Positions 23,902 to 36,319 are shown, numbered from the stretch's first letter. The stretch: 64,000 nucleotides of DNA from Hybos culiciformis (GCA_964007475.1 OZ023273.1:70371430-70435429), one strand, 5' to 3'. Notes: generated by a model not told the origin, from the sequence alone. A program made the numbers and translations.

Positions 23902-25394
23902 CCCATAAAAATAAAAACTTTTCTGAAGAAGGGAAATTAAATTTTGAGCTTTTTCTTAGTATATTTATACGGTTTTAGTTTTATGATGCTAACATAATTA
24001 AATACCCTACATAACTCAAGCGTCCGTGTAAGTTCCATACTCATAATTGAATTAAAGGAAATGGATTTCTTGTGAAATTACGTTTAGTTACCAAATGCAA
24101 TGTAAAAAATATACTTAAAACTTAATTTGTGGCTTAAACGGATTAACACATAGTTATTTAGCCATGGTTAGAATAAGTATGGTTTGAGCACGGACAAAGA
24201 CCCGTTTACCCATTATATTACTCCATTAGTTCTGTCCAATTTTATATTCAAAAAACCTGGCTGGCTCTCCTTTTATTAAAATGCAGAATGCAACTTTTCG
24301 AGTGACTTCTACGCACCATTTTTTTATTTGAATTCAATGCCGTTGTCAAGAATATGCTCCCAATGTTTATAACAAAGTCGTTTAAGTTGTTCTTTAGAGT
24401 TTCAATACATACTTTCAAATTTAAAAATAAATTTGTTTTTACTCATTGTTTTTAATTCCTGCGAAAATTAAAGAAAAAAATTAAATATTTTAATCTACTT
24501 AATAGGATCCAATTGAAAGCTTTGTTTATTGGTTTGTCCAACAAATAAATAAATGTATGTATATACTACATAGATGTATAAAGTTCAAAGAAGAGAAATA
24601 TAAGTAATATTTATTTCTTACGTAATAAAAGATGATGTAAAATATTGTTTTTATAATTTTTTAATTGGGGTGAACAAACAAAATAAGTTAAACAGTTGAT
24701 GTGAAAAGAATTCATAACAAAAATTTGAATCATTAATATTTTTAGTAAAAAGTATAGTTATTGAATTCTTAATTCGCATAAAAAATTTCTTCCGCGTATT
24801 GATTTAAAATAATTAATTTGAGGAATTTTTAAACAGCGAGAATAATTTTCAATATCATGTGTGTGTGTTCGTTTCTTTTTAAGCTCTATTAAATTAAAGT
24901 TTTTGTAACCTGTATAGAAGTACTTAGCTCAAAAAGAATATAGAAATTTAGCATCACCCAGAAAACTGACGGTTCAACAATGATTATATAAATTGACGGT
25001 TTCGAAGATCTATATCTTCTACTTAATAAATAAAATGAACTAGGAATGAAAATATGGGCAATAACAATATTAAAATGGTTCTTCTATAACATTTTTTTAA
25101 ACAATACTTGTATTAAATCAAATTCCAGTCCGAGGTGGGTATCAAACTCTAGACCGAAGAAACTGGCCTTAGGATTATGACAATGTCAGGGCCGACATGT
25201 TTGAAAAAAATTAACAGATTTCAATATAAAGGAAATAAAAAGTTCAAACAATAATTTTCGTAACTACAAAGATATAAATTACTTATATAGAAGTACATAC
25301 TTATATGTACTTAATATACTTACTTAAAATAAGAAAAATTATATAAATGGTATAAATTCGAGTATAAACTTAATATGATCAGAAAAGCATATAA
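23902..25394. other. Intron, no gene seen
   Basis: AT-rich sequence with one compositionally distinct block at 25125-25203, which matches the repeat at 963-1043. I see no coding or RNA gene signal. Confidence 0.5.
25125..25203 (+). repeat. Diverged short interspersed repeat, copy 2 (possible SINE fragment)
   Basis: This shares CAAATTCCAGTCCGAGGTGG at the start and CCGACATG at the end with the minus-strand patch at 963-1043. It also contains GGGTATCAAACTC, which loosely resembles a pol III B box. No poly(A) tail or duplication is visible. Confidence 0.35.
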
Positions 25395-26139
25395 GGGTAA
25401 TTCTCCGCAAATAGGACAATATGGTGTCCCAGGCGATATTTCGAAAACTATTATCTTTATCCACTAAAGAATCGCAGTTTATGATTGTACTTCATAATTG
25501 ACTATGGGTACAATAAATAAGATTTTTGAAATTGTAAAAAAAAAAAAAAAAAAGTATCAAAAGTCCATGTCCCCTGGTTGTCTCTCGCACGTTTTGGTAT
25601 ACTTTTCTTAGTTTTTAAGTAAATTATTGCAAAAAAAATAAAAATTTAACTTCGGTTCTTATAACTAGAAATATGAATACTTAAGTAATAAAATCTTTTT
25701 TTTTTTTTAATTTTATTAATTGAAAAAAATGTTAAAACCAAATATTTTTTGTCTTTCTGTTTTCCTGTCTTTACCCTGGTTGTTTTTGAAACCTTAAAAA
25801 AAGTGGTTTATATTTTTTATTTTTATTTTTCAAATAATTGCATTGGTTCCTCTGACCCCTTTTTTTCGAACGGTGAGAATTTCAAAATTCTCTTTAAGAA
25901 ATTAGGCAGAAAATATTCAGTAGTAGAAGAAATTCTAGAACTGAAGAGAATAAAATAAAAAGATAATATAGGAAATTTAAAACTGATATAATAAAGTATA
26001 AGGGGCAACAGGAGAAGGAAAAAGAAAAACGATTTGGAAAAAATGTTTCGCTACTTTATCTGAAAGTTTATCACAAAATCCGCCATCTATTTTTGCTGAC
26101 AATCTTCGAGTATTTAGTTCAAAATACTGCTGTAACCAA

Positions 26140-26530
26140 CCTAAATTTTTTGAGCGATGGTCCATCAACGCAGTATAAAAACAAAACTATGTTTTTATTA
26201 TTGGCACAAAAATTACAAAATTTTTACCCTCCATTAATAAAGTTTACGTGAAATTATTCTGAAACAGGACATGGAAAAGGTGCTCCTGATGGTGTTAGAG
26301 GCACTATCAAACGAATAGCTGATGAGGCAGTATCTCAGGGGTATGATCTACCTAATCTCAAATCGCTAATGAAAAAAATAACACTGCTTTGCTCAGACAT
26401 TAATATATTTGAAATAAATTCTTCAAATATAGATAAAATAACTTCTGATATTCTAGAATCTGGACAAAAAGAAACTGAAACACAAAAAGTGAGGCAGGTA
26501 CCAAAAAGTGAGGCAGGTACCAAAAAGTGA
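26140..26530 (+). pseudogene. Transposase relic with DGxxxQYKN and HGKGxxDG motifs
   Basis: This is the best preserved part of the transposase. SDGPSTQYKNK is followed after about 25 residues by HGKGAPDGVRGTIKR and then a less conserved helical region (LMKKITLLCSDINIFEIN). The spacing suggests a catalytic core with the DG aspartate, but I cannot verify catalytic residues. The frame ends in a tandem repeat (26484-26559) and a stop. Confidence 0.65.
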
Positions 26531-26559
26531 GGCAGGTACCAAAAAGTGAGACAGGTACC
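26484..26559 (+). repeat. Four tandem copies of a 19-bp repeat
   Basis: The unit is AAAAAGTGAGGCAGGTACC, repeated four times. The last copy has GAGACAGG. Because 19 is not a multiple of three, the expansion shifts the frame of the transposase relic and ends it. Confidence 0.9.
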
Positions 26560-27530
26560 AAAAACTCAAATAAATTAGAGTTCTTTTTATTGAGCCATCT
26601 CGATTCTTCAAATTCGAACGATATCTATATAAAATAGGTGAAATATGTTATCAAAAACATTTTTTTGATTGCCCAGATATCTCAGGAATTCAAAATGAGA
26701 CTCCAAGCAACAAGGATATTCTATATCTTTCTTCTGAATCTGATTTTGATGGGATTTATAAAAATTGTTAAAAAAAATTAAATGTTTCTGATATATATAC
26801 TGATTCATCCGAAAATTTATCAAACTCATCACTGCAAATTAAAGCTCGAACATATTTATTGACTGAATATTTAGTTGTACAAAAAAAAATTAAGAAATCA
26901 TTTTATTATTAAATTTTAGATACACTGCAATAGCACAAGACATTGCAGATGAAGGAGAAGTTAAAATAATAGGTCTAAAAAAATATATCTATATGTATAT
27001 AAATATATATAAATATATAAATGAGGATCTGCTTTTTGTGAGCGATATGTAGATGAATCTTATATTAATCTCAATCAGATAATAAGAGTGTTACCGAATC
27101 CGGCTCCAATAAGCCGAGGTTCAAGAATTTTCTATAAATTTTCAGATCAAGTCGAAGCAAAAGAGCTCCAAACTAAGTTTTAGATTTAGTTTTTTAATTT
27201 TAGTTTTGAAAAACTTAAATTTTATTTATCAATATTTTGTTAAAATAATTACAGAAGAAATAATGGTTCAAAAGTAATATTTCAGTACCCTGTGGTAGTA
27301 CCTTGCACGAAAAAGTCCTTTCCCTGTTTAACGAGTCATTCCCCTGTATTTTTCAATTTTTAAATAAATAAAAAACACATTTCGCGACAAAATTAAGTGT
27401 GTACCTTTTCGGAAACCTAAAGAATATATCAATTTAAACTAATTTCATAAAGAATAAACTTAAATATATTATTATTTATTTTTTTTTTTTTTTTGTAAAG
27501 TGAAGTTGTCCTATTTGCGGAGAATTACCC

Positions 27531-29172
27531 ATAAGTATTCAATGTAAGTATATATTTAACTTATATAACCATATTATAATTAACTATACAATACATATTT
27601 ATTATATGTACAATTGTATATCTGTATATCTATACAATCGATCGTACATACAGCATACCAACATCATAGGTGTCTAAATAATTAAGAGTATAAGTACCTA
27701 AAGATCACAATTTAATTAAATAAAAGTTTTTTAAAGAACAACATATTAAATAGGTTTACTTTTCTTATAATTAGTTACATATTTAAGTAGTTACAATTAA
27801 TTAGTTGAATGATAGTTATAAAGCGATCATGAAGTAACAGACAAATCGATTGAAAAAAAAAAACACTTAAGTATTGAGTACAAAATCAACTTTTTTTCTT
27901 AACTAAACTTTAACTTAACTCGTACTCAAAAAGTTCCTAAGTAGGTATATTAAAAATAAAAATATTTCCTTGAGTATATATTTCACATTACATATTTAAA
28001 AAACACAACCCATATAAACAATGTTTTTAATATCAATCCTTTATTGATATCTTTTACCGGTTTTTATTTGTGCACTGTCTTGCTCACTTTTTCTTTCAAA
28101 AATTGAGATTCCTTAAACCCTATTTCCGTTCATCCGGTCGAGCTGAAATTTTGCTATAATGCATTGTCACCGACTACCAAAACTTTTGCTTCTATTTTAA
28201 ACTCTTCCCTAACAACTTATAATTTTACAGGTTACTAATACTGCAGATGCTAAATTATAAAAGAAAAAGCTAATCGTTATTTTGTTGTATTTCGCGGTCT
28301 TTCTGTCTGAAAAGCTAAAAAAAATAACTAAGTAATATAAATTTCAATTAAATAAAATGAAAAAAAAGGAATGTGGAAATCAATCAAGTATTTTATTTAA
28401 GTTCAAATTAATTATATAGTAATGTAGCGATCAGCGATAATATTTATTTATTATACTTTTATATAAATTTATAGTTGAATACAAATTACAATGAAAGTGT
28501 ATTTGTTTTGAAAACATGTATACTTTCGTTTAATTTCTGTTGTTCAATATTTGCCTTTGAAATTATTAATAATTTTTTAATCAAATTCTATTTAAAATAA
28601 AATTGGATTGAGCATTAGAAAATAATTCTTGAATAACTCTTTTCAAACCTAATTTTAATAATGTTATAAAATTTGAGGTGATAACATAAAATGTATCTAA
28701 GTAGTTATTGTCAAATTGTAATTAAGTAGTCTATTAGTTAGTCTTCTTCCAATACTGGGCAATGTTTTGAAGATTCTAATGATAAAATAGATGAGAACAG
28801 TTGAGAAGATAAAATTAACTTGTGTTTTTAATTTTTGTGTCAGATTCATTAACGGATTGAGGAAATAAATATTATCATATATCTCCTGCGGTTCTGGACT
28901 TTTTTAGTTTCCCTTTTCGTTTTCGCGCCCATATCGTGACGTGCAAAGCATTATAAATGTTTACAAAATAATTCATAGTTAATGTCCACAATTTCTGCAG
29001 GCTAAGCTCTTTCTCAGCAACCTCTCCAAGTTACTCATTTAACTTAATCTTAAATTCGTTCGTATATTCAAAGGAGGAAAATTTCAGATTTATCAATAAT
29101 GTACTATTTCTACATATGTATGTATATGTATTGTATATTATGAGTCTAAAATATTCACATTATACTTTATTC
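27531..29172. other. Intron, no gene seen
   Basis: AT-rich DNA with dispersed TAAGTA/TACTTA words. A short non-AT patch near 28100-28200 (ccggtcgagctgaaattttgc) may be an old repeat fragment, but I could not match it to another copy. Confidence 0.45.
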
Positions 29173-29717
29173 GAGTAAGTCTTAGGACTAGAACTATGGA
29201 AAAACACTTTCTAATTAGCTATGAAAAAAAAAATAATAATAATAAAAAAAAAAAATTTGGATAGAAAGGGTGGAAGTACGTCGCAATATTTTATTGAATT
29301 TTATTCATACAAGTAAGACTAGTTAGCCGATAAAACTGTGACTCATAAAATCTTAGCGAAGAATAATTTAAATTTTTTTTTTGTAAGAAATTAAAAAACT
29401 TTGAAAATAAAACACCCATAACGAACAAAAATCTAACATTATTCGTTTTTGAAATGAGACATCTTCAAATAACGATGTCTTGAATCATTTTTATGAAGTT
29501 CAATATTTTTTATTTTAGCTTCATTAAATAATTTTAAATTCGTATAAATTTTAATAAAGGCTTTGATAACTAATAATTTATAATTCTCGGAATCATTTAA
29601 AATTCGTGGAAGATTTTTAAAAGTTAATAAAATTCTGTCAAAATCTAAATTATTTAAAATAAAATTTGAAATTTAAAAAAAAATATTTTTTTGAAATAAC
29701 TCATTTTTTTAGCGTAA

Positions 29718-30098
29718 TACCTTGTTCGCACTTCAACATTTATCCGGATAAATAAGTGGAAATTTCCACTTTCTGAAACTACCGTTCGCACTTTAGAAGT
29801 GGAAAAAATTTGACGGTTCTAGAAAAAATATAAATAAATTTATTTTTTTTGTTATGAATTTTCAAAAATCTGAAGTTCATAAATAATTTTAGAATTAAAT
29901 TTCACTTTTTTTGATATTTTGACACAAAATAAACGGTGCCAACCGTACCAAATATATCAAAAAGTAGCTAAAAGGAACTAGCTAAGTGGAAAAATAACTG
30001 GAAATTAAAATATCCGGAAAAAGTTTTTGTATGATAATATCCACAAAGTTTCCGGAAAACTCGAAATATCCGGAAAAATATTGAAGTGCGAACAAGGT
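29718..30098. mobile_element. piggyBac-type MITE, copy 2
   Basis: This 381-bp element is nearly identical to 16500-16881 in reverse orientation, with the same TACCTTGTTCGCACTTCAA terminus. The flanks are GTAA and TTAA, so one side of the TTAA duplication has mutated, and the terminal A at the right end is lost. It is inserted in the P-like element. Confidence 0.9.
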
Positions 30099-30119
30099 TT
30101 AAGGTAGCTAAAATTTGTT

Positions 30120-30761
30120 CTATTTGCTTAGCAATTGAACAAAATCTTTCCTTGGATTTCTCAGATGAAATTTGGTTTTATTTGGTTTTAATGACTCATA
30201 TTTTTCTTCACGTTCAATAAGGTGCTTACATGTATCACATTTTAAATTTTGTATCAATTTATTTTCACTCCAACCAGTCATGTATTTGATAGCATCAAAA
30301 TATGAGTTATCAATATAGATATTTTTCAGTCCTGGTTCCAAGAAATACTCATCAGTTATATTTTTATTTACTACTACATTTAATGATTTGTGCCTATATG
30401 GCACTGTTAAAATATTTGGTGGATTTAATTCTTTAGAAATTGCTGAAATTGAAGCTTCGATTTCATTTCTAACAAGCAATTTTTTGAACGCATTTTCAAA
30501 TTGACTTGCAGTTGGATTATCGTTGCTTCCTCCCCGCTGCCTAATTTTTGAAAAATAAGTCTCTAGATAGTCCTGCGAAAAATTATGTGTAAGGATGTAC
30601 TTTAACTCCTTTTTTTCTTCTACATAAAATTTGAAAATTTCAACAAAATTTGGCATAGCAATAATAAATGCCTTAAATCCAGTTTGATTTCGCGAAACAA
30701 TTAATTTTTGACTTAGAAAATTTAGATTTCCATGATATTTACCGTTATGTTCAAATAACAT
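30120..30761 (-). pseudogene. P-element/THAP9-like transposase, C-terminal part
   Basis: This open frame has 213 codons. Recognisable blocks are SRNQTGFKAFIIAMPNF, EEKKELKYILTHNFSQDYLE, then YFSKIRQRGGSNDNPTA and FENAFKKLLVRNEI. They correspond to the conserved C-terminal region of P-type transposases and vertebrate THAP9 (TGFLGF, KYILTYKFSQDHLE, SRGGFNNNPTARQF). Beyond the nested MITE, at about 29440-29640 on the same strand, further family-like sequence occurs (LLVIKAFIKIYTNLKLFNEA and DSRHRYLKMSHFKN), so the frame once continued. The N-terminal THAP zinc finger is absent, which implies a non-autonomous internally deleted copy. Confidence 0.82.
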
Positions 30762-31027
30762 TTAAAAATAACGAGAGCCATATTTTCTGTGGTTGGCGCG
30801 GCGCGAAGAACGGCGCGATGAGCGAGTCATTAATTGTAAGCAATTAAATAATATAGTCGGCTGTATATTTTAATAAATTGAAGCTTACATATACCCTTTC
30901 TAGACAAATAAAAAAATTTTTTTTTAGTTTTTTTTTTTCATTCACAACAACAATTTCAATACATTTTTCCTAGAAGTGTTTTTCCATATATATATATATA
31001 TATAATTCTAGTTCCTATGGAGTAAGT

Positions 31028-34000
31028 ATATATTTTATTTATTTCCAAAATTATTTTTTCTCAAAAATTTATTTGAGAAAACGTCAAAAATCTTTCAAAA
31101 ACAAATAATATAGGTATTTGAAACATTCTAGCATTTCGATCGATTGTTAAAGTTCTTATATGAATTTAACTATGACTTATTATACAGGGTAACAGGGTAA
31201 TGAAAATGTTTGAGACTTAGTTGTATATAAAGTTAAATACTAAGCACCATAAGAATTATTATAAAAAAAAACTTGCAAAATATATATTTTGTTCCTTACT
31301 AATATCAATTGGAAAATATCAAAAAGATATTGAAATATTATAGAACCACAAATTATGTAAACCGTGTATAAACATCTCAAATTAAAAATATATTGTGCCG
31401 AAAATGTATAAGTAGGTACATATAAATTATTATAACATATACTATTAAATAAAAATTAATAAAAAATTAATAGGCTCTTATTTGTAAGCACCCTGTAGTG
31501 TTTTTATTTTTAACTAAAATTTAGATAAGTATATTTCCGTTCAATTGAAAATGATACATGCATTTATTGTGTGTAATATAAACTTAGTTTTTCCTAATTA
31601 AAAACAATATGTGATCTCATTATTTTATAATTAATGTTGTGTATTTTTATACTTATACCGAGTATAATACTTAGGGGTTCTATTATTGTCATATGATAGA
31701 AATTTAGCGTTCAATGTACATAAAATGAAATGTACATAATTTTTATTCATTTATACCTATTAACAGTTTGCCGACTTTGACGTAAACATTTTAAAAGTAA
31801 CTTAGTTTATAAATAATATATGTATAATGAAAATGTAATGTACTTTTACATTTATTGTTTGTATTTATTGTAATATAAGTATTTAAGTATTAGAATTAAA
31901 ATGAAAATTTATCTTACAAACTAATACTTTTAAGTGCATACCCACAGTAAGTGTTAACAGGGTTTTAAATTTGTATTTAATTTTGATCTCGAAGTTTTCT
32001 ATATATATTATATTATAATTACTGTAGTAAGTATTAAGTAAGTAAGTTATTTACATATTAAGTTATTTACATATTTAAATGCAAGTGTATCTATTAAGGC
32101 CTAGATCTAGGTATAACTATTAAACATATACTTACTTACTTAAAAAACTCTAATTTGTAATTTTTGTTTCAGTATTAATAATGTAAAATAATATTTGTTA
32201 TTGTCTCTATTGTTTTATAATCCTGATGATTTTAATTTAGTTATAGTACGTTTAGGTATTAAACTGAATTGTATTGGATATTGTATTGGATAGTTACTAA
32301 ATTAGACGATTTAAAAACATTTAAATTAAGTACTCAAAATTATTAAAACTATAAATAAATAAATTAAAAGCAAATTAATAATTTTTTATTCAAAATGTAT
32401 CGGGTATAAAAAATATTCTACTTTTTTTGTTTTTGAAGTTCATAAGTACTTAAGTTCTTATGTAATATATGTATATTTACTTTGGTTTCATTTAAAATTT
32501 TGAAGATAATACTTACTTACTTATATTTTTTTTCTATTAAATAAACTATAAAGCTAACTAAGTATATATGCCTGTAGTTTTAATCAGTTTTTAGAAAAAG
32601 AAATATAGTTATGCAAATAAGCATGACGATTTTGTTTTAACGAATTTCTTTTGGACAAGTTTTTTTTTACTAAAGATATAAATTGACAACCGTGTGTTAA
32701 GAATTTATTACTTATTTAGTTATTTTTCTGTATTATTCTTTTTTGTTTTTGATTTGTTTTATTGCGTAGTTCGTTAGCCTAATATAACAACTGTTGTGTT
32801 TCATTCAAAATTTTAATCTTTATAACTCGATGAGTAACACGATTTTTTAATTTTAGTTAACATTCAAAATAGCTCTAAGTCGCAGAAATTAAAGTTTGAT
32901 TCTTGAAGCAGCTGTAACATTATACTTTATACCGTTGTTGATGAGAATCATAACAGAAAAATTTTGTATGAAGATACCGAGGAAAATACCTACTGATAAA
33001 TTGACTGCACTTAATTATTAATTATTAATTATTATTATTACTGTAAGTGTATTAGCACACTCGCGTATAATTGGTGTGAAGTTATTCCACAATTTCACAG
33101 AAATGTATGAACAACTGCAGGGTACAGGATTTAAGTTTTAATCCCATTTAGCAATTTTTTTACGGCTACGCGATCGAAACACTTTACGAGTATCTATCTC
33201 TGCGATTATATATGCTAAATTGATTTTTACATAAAAAAAAATTATTATCATGTGTCATTAATTTCAATTATTATTTATATTTACACAGTAAATTTTCCAT
33301 GACATAATATTCCAGAATTTGAATATATTATACAGGGAGGTATATTTTTGTTTGAAATAAAATATTCATAATTATTGTTCTTGAGTAAAAACGTACATAC
33401 TTAATTCAAATGAATAAAATAATTGTGGAAAAAAAAAAACAATTTCTGTTTTGTCTTTTTTATTTTATTTTTTCTTTAATTATTATTGCGTCCAACGATA
33501 AGTCGTTTACCTACGGTTTTCGTTGAAGAATAGCTTCATTTTATTTTTTTTGTATAAGTCGAGGTACCTATATAAGTAAGTATTTTTGAATCGATTTAAG
33601 TTAATTAATAAGTACCTAAGTAATAAATATTCAAAAGGAAAATAAATTCAGTATCAAGAACCAAAACCAGCATTTTATGAATTCCTTAAATCTGTACTTT
33701 CAACAACAAATAAAAATTGTTTTCTTTAAGAGTCAAAAATTTAAAATTTTCAATATTTTACTGAGATATGTGACAGCCTGAATGGATAGTATAATATCGG
33801 TTAGTAGTTTTCCTTGTCTGTTCACATTGAAAAACATCTCGGAAAACATTCATTATGCGTCATGAAGAAAAAACGAGAAAAAAAAAAATAATTAAAAGTT
33901 TTTGTCTCGGTTTTTATAGTCTCCGGTGCCAATTTGTCTAATATCAAAAAATAAGTACAAGTATTTATAATTTATTTATGTGCGTATGTATTTGCCTTAT

Positions 34001-34463
34001 ATAAAAAATAAAGCTTTTGATTGATAATAATATTTTACAATTTACATAAAACATTATAAATGTGAATACATAAGTATATATACTTACTTAGTTTACAACA
34101 TTTGGATGAAATTCACATTACTTTCATATTATATTGTATTTACTTATTCTCTTTTCAGCATGAAATAATTAAATTATTTTCATATCCAACACTGTCCAAA
34201 TTCAAAAAACACAGGCAAAATTCAAAGTGCTAAAATTATTTAGGCTTGTCTTTTATTTTTAGATAGTGCAAATGCGATAACGGAAATAATAATATGACAC
34301 CTACTTACTTATCTATCTTTTTTCAGAATTTGCTAAGGGTGAAATTTTTCTTGTTTAGTTATAAAAATTTGTAAAAACATTTCCTCCGAACCGGAAAGAA
34401 TATAAAACTCAACATATACACACTGCCCCTAGGGAATGCAAAAAAAAAAACTAAGTTAACATT
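31028..34463. other. Intron, no gene seen
   Basis: 3.4 kb of AT-rich DNA with dispersed TAAGTA words and short A-runs. Isolated words such as TACAGGGTAACAGGG at about 31191 and CACCCTGTA at 31490 could be ends of a decayed element about 300 bp long, but I could not extend the match. Confidence 0.45.
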
Positions 34464-34888
34464 TGTAATGGCTCGATCACAGCTAAGCAATTAAGAGCTA
34501 CCGTAAAAACTGATTTTCTGCGTTATTTCTTATTTATTTTAAATAAAAATTATAAAAAACGCAAGATATTAATTTTATTGATTTTTTGTAAAAAGAATTT
34601 CTTAAAATTGCTTCATAATTAATTAGAAAACTGAATTTATTTTTTTTTTTGCGCCTAAAAGAATTGACTACATCACAAAATAATTTTTTTGTTTCTTTTT
34701 GACAGCGTTTCTTTTGCATCGAAATTTGGTTTTGCTGCATTTTTCTGTCACAATCATATTGTAAAAAAAACAAAAGCAGTTGTTTGCAGTTGATTTTTTT
34801 GCTTTCAGGTAAAATTCAGTAAAATTAGGTTTCCGGGACATTCCTTCAAAAATTGCTTTGCGGTATTAACAGTGATCGAGCCATTACA
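34464..34888. mobile_element. MITE with TGTAATGGCTCGATCAC termini
   Basis: Terminal inverted repeats TGTAATGGCTCGATCAC bound 425 bp. The duplication is ambiguous (ATTT if the repeat starts one base later). Internally it shares blocks with the MITE at 39200-39602, in opposite orientation: ACCGTAAAAAC-GATTTTCT at one end and GTTTCCGGGACATTCCTTCA plus AATTGCTTTG at the other. The outermost termini differ. The minus-strand open frame at 34534-34773 appears incidental. Confidence 0.8.
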
Positions 34889-35259
34889 TTTCCTATAATA
34901 ACTATTAGATAAGTAAGTATGTATATTGAAATCTATAGTCTATATGCGATAATAGCTCTTCATAATATAAGACTTAGTTTATTGATGAGAAACATTATCA
35001 TACTAAAATACTTATTGACAATATTTAAATAGATACTAAATACAACCAAAAAGTTATATACGAAAACCAGAAACTTGACTTTGGGAAAAAAAAAGTAAGC
35101 GTGCTTAAGTATAAAAGGTTTATAATTAGCACGATTTAAGTGTAATATAAAAAAAAAAAATTAACTATAAAAATTTTTTTAGTTATTTCTGAATTGGAAG
35201 AAAGTACCTAAATACCGACTAAATAAATTACCTATGAGCACTTAATTTTTTATAATTTA

Positions 35260-35661
35260 GAGCCCGTTCCCAAACTGAGACTATTTTAGAAACTGAAAAT
35301 TATTTTAATTTCTAGAATTTCTAGTTTTGGAACGACACGATTTTACAGCTCACAGCTGTTATTTTACAATTATTTTACAAATTAAGATTTTTTGAGGTAA
35401 AAATCGTTCCAAAATGATATTTTATTTTTTAAAAATCTGCAAAGGGAAATTTTAAATTTCCCATAACAATCTCAGTTTATAGGTGTACTTTTAAGTGCAT
35501 CTCATTTTTAAAAAAAAACAAAAGATTGAAAATTTAAGCAGACGTTGCAGATGATACAGATTAAATGTCAAGCCTATTTCAGTTTCTGAAAAAAAGGAAT
35601 TTTCTTTAGCAGAAAAGGGATATTTCAAGATTTAAAATAGTCTCAGTTTGGGAACGGGCTC
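35260..35661. mobile_element. 402-bp MITE with TTA target duplication (PIF/Harbinger-like)
   Basis: Perfect terminal inverted repeats of about 30 bp start GAGCCCGTTCCCAAACTGAG. TTA flanks both ends (35257-35259 and 35662-35664). There is no coding capacity. A decayed relative is at 13039. Superfamily assignment rests only on the 3-bp TTA duplication. Confidence 0.9.
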
Positions 35662-35927
35662 TTACTCAAATTTTTTTACTCCACTTAATTTTCCGTTTTC
35701 TTTTGCTCTTTATTTTATTTTAAATGTCAATCTTTTTTTTTCTTTTATTTACAATTTTTTTATAAATTTCTTTTTATTTTGAATCCTTCACACGATGTAA
35801 TGTTTTTTCGTTTGACGCCATAAAAAAATTTAATGCGTTGGGGATCGTTATGTTGTATTTAGTGCTATAGAATTTAGATCACTAAATGGAGTATTATATG
35901 CGTCAATACACATGCGCAATCATTTAG

Positions 35928-35990
35928 ATGCATCTGCGTAAATAATGAAAAAATTTAGATGCATCAGCGTAAATAATGAAATCATTTAGA
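35928..35990 (+). repeat. Short tandem duplication
   Basis: The phrase TTTAGATGCATCTGCGTAAA followed by TAATGAAA is repeated with one change (CATCAGCG) and then partly a third time (CATTTAGATG). It precedes the 36.2 kb hairpin. Confidence 0.75.
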
Positions 35991-36148
35991 TGTTTCGTAT
36001 TGTATATTACGTAATACCTAAACAAACATAATATCTCTCACAATATTTCAATACAGCCAAATACAAAAAAAAAATGAGAATAAATGAGAAGAAAAAATAT
36101 TCTCTCTTTGCAACTACCTCTCCCCTACGCATTAAAACAGTATATTGG

Positions 36149-36319
36149 ATATGTAAACAAAATTTGTTATACAACTCGTTCTGTATTTACACAAAAATAC
36201 ATTGACACTTGTCAATTTATATCACTCGACCTTCGGTCTCGTGATATAAGTATTGACTCGTGTCAATGTATTTTTGTGTATACAGAACTCTTAAGTAATA
36301 ACAAATTTAGTTTACATAT
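36149..36319. repeat. 171-nt near-perfect hairpin
   Basis: The sequence reads as an inverted repeat around position 36234. The loop is GACCTTCGGTC. The inner stem has ATATCAC/GTGATAT. The central stem ACACAAAAATACATTGACAC is perfect. The outer stem includes TTCTGTAT, AAATTTGTTAT and ATATGTAAAC, with small bulges. Arms are about 85 nt. It has no loop insert and no target duplication that I can define. It could be a palindromic MITE, a fold-back end, or a transcribed hairpin. The open frame across it (36084-36326) is an artefact of symmetry. Confidence 0.85.

Larger units (their letters stand above)
25395..27530 (+). mobile_element. DNA transposon of unclear superfamily with transposase relics
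   Basis: Perfect 25-bp terminal inverted repeats start GGGTAATTCTCCGCAAATAG. The flanks repeat ATAA (25391-25394 and 27531-27534). Inside, plus-strand relics include FLSDGPSTQYKNKTMFLL at about 26145-26200 and ETGHGKGAPDGVRGTIKRIA at about 26262-26320. I know these motifs from transposon-derived proteins common in aphids and Hydra but cannot place them in a named superfamily. A further relic, NPAPISRGSRIFYKFSD, lies near 27096. Stops and frameshifts are frequent, so the gene is dead. Confidence 0.78.
29181..31019 (-). mobile_element. P-element-like transposon, internally deleted, with nested MITE
   Basis: Imperfect terminal repeats are CTTAGGACTAGAACTATGGA at the left and, as reverse complement, CATAGGAACTAGAATT at the right. 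Both are followed by TATGGAAAAACACTTCT-like sequence, with a TA-repeat expansion at the right. GAGTAAGT is duplicated at 29173-29180 and 31020-31027. An 8-bp duplication is the rule for P elements. The minus-strand coding remnant matches the C-terminal part of P/THAP9 transposases. The THAP DNA-binding domain and most of the catalytic region are missing. A 381-bp MITE (29718-30098) interrupts the 3' part. Confidence 0.85.
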
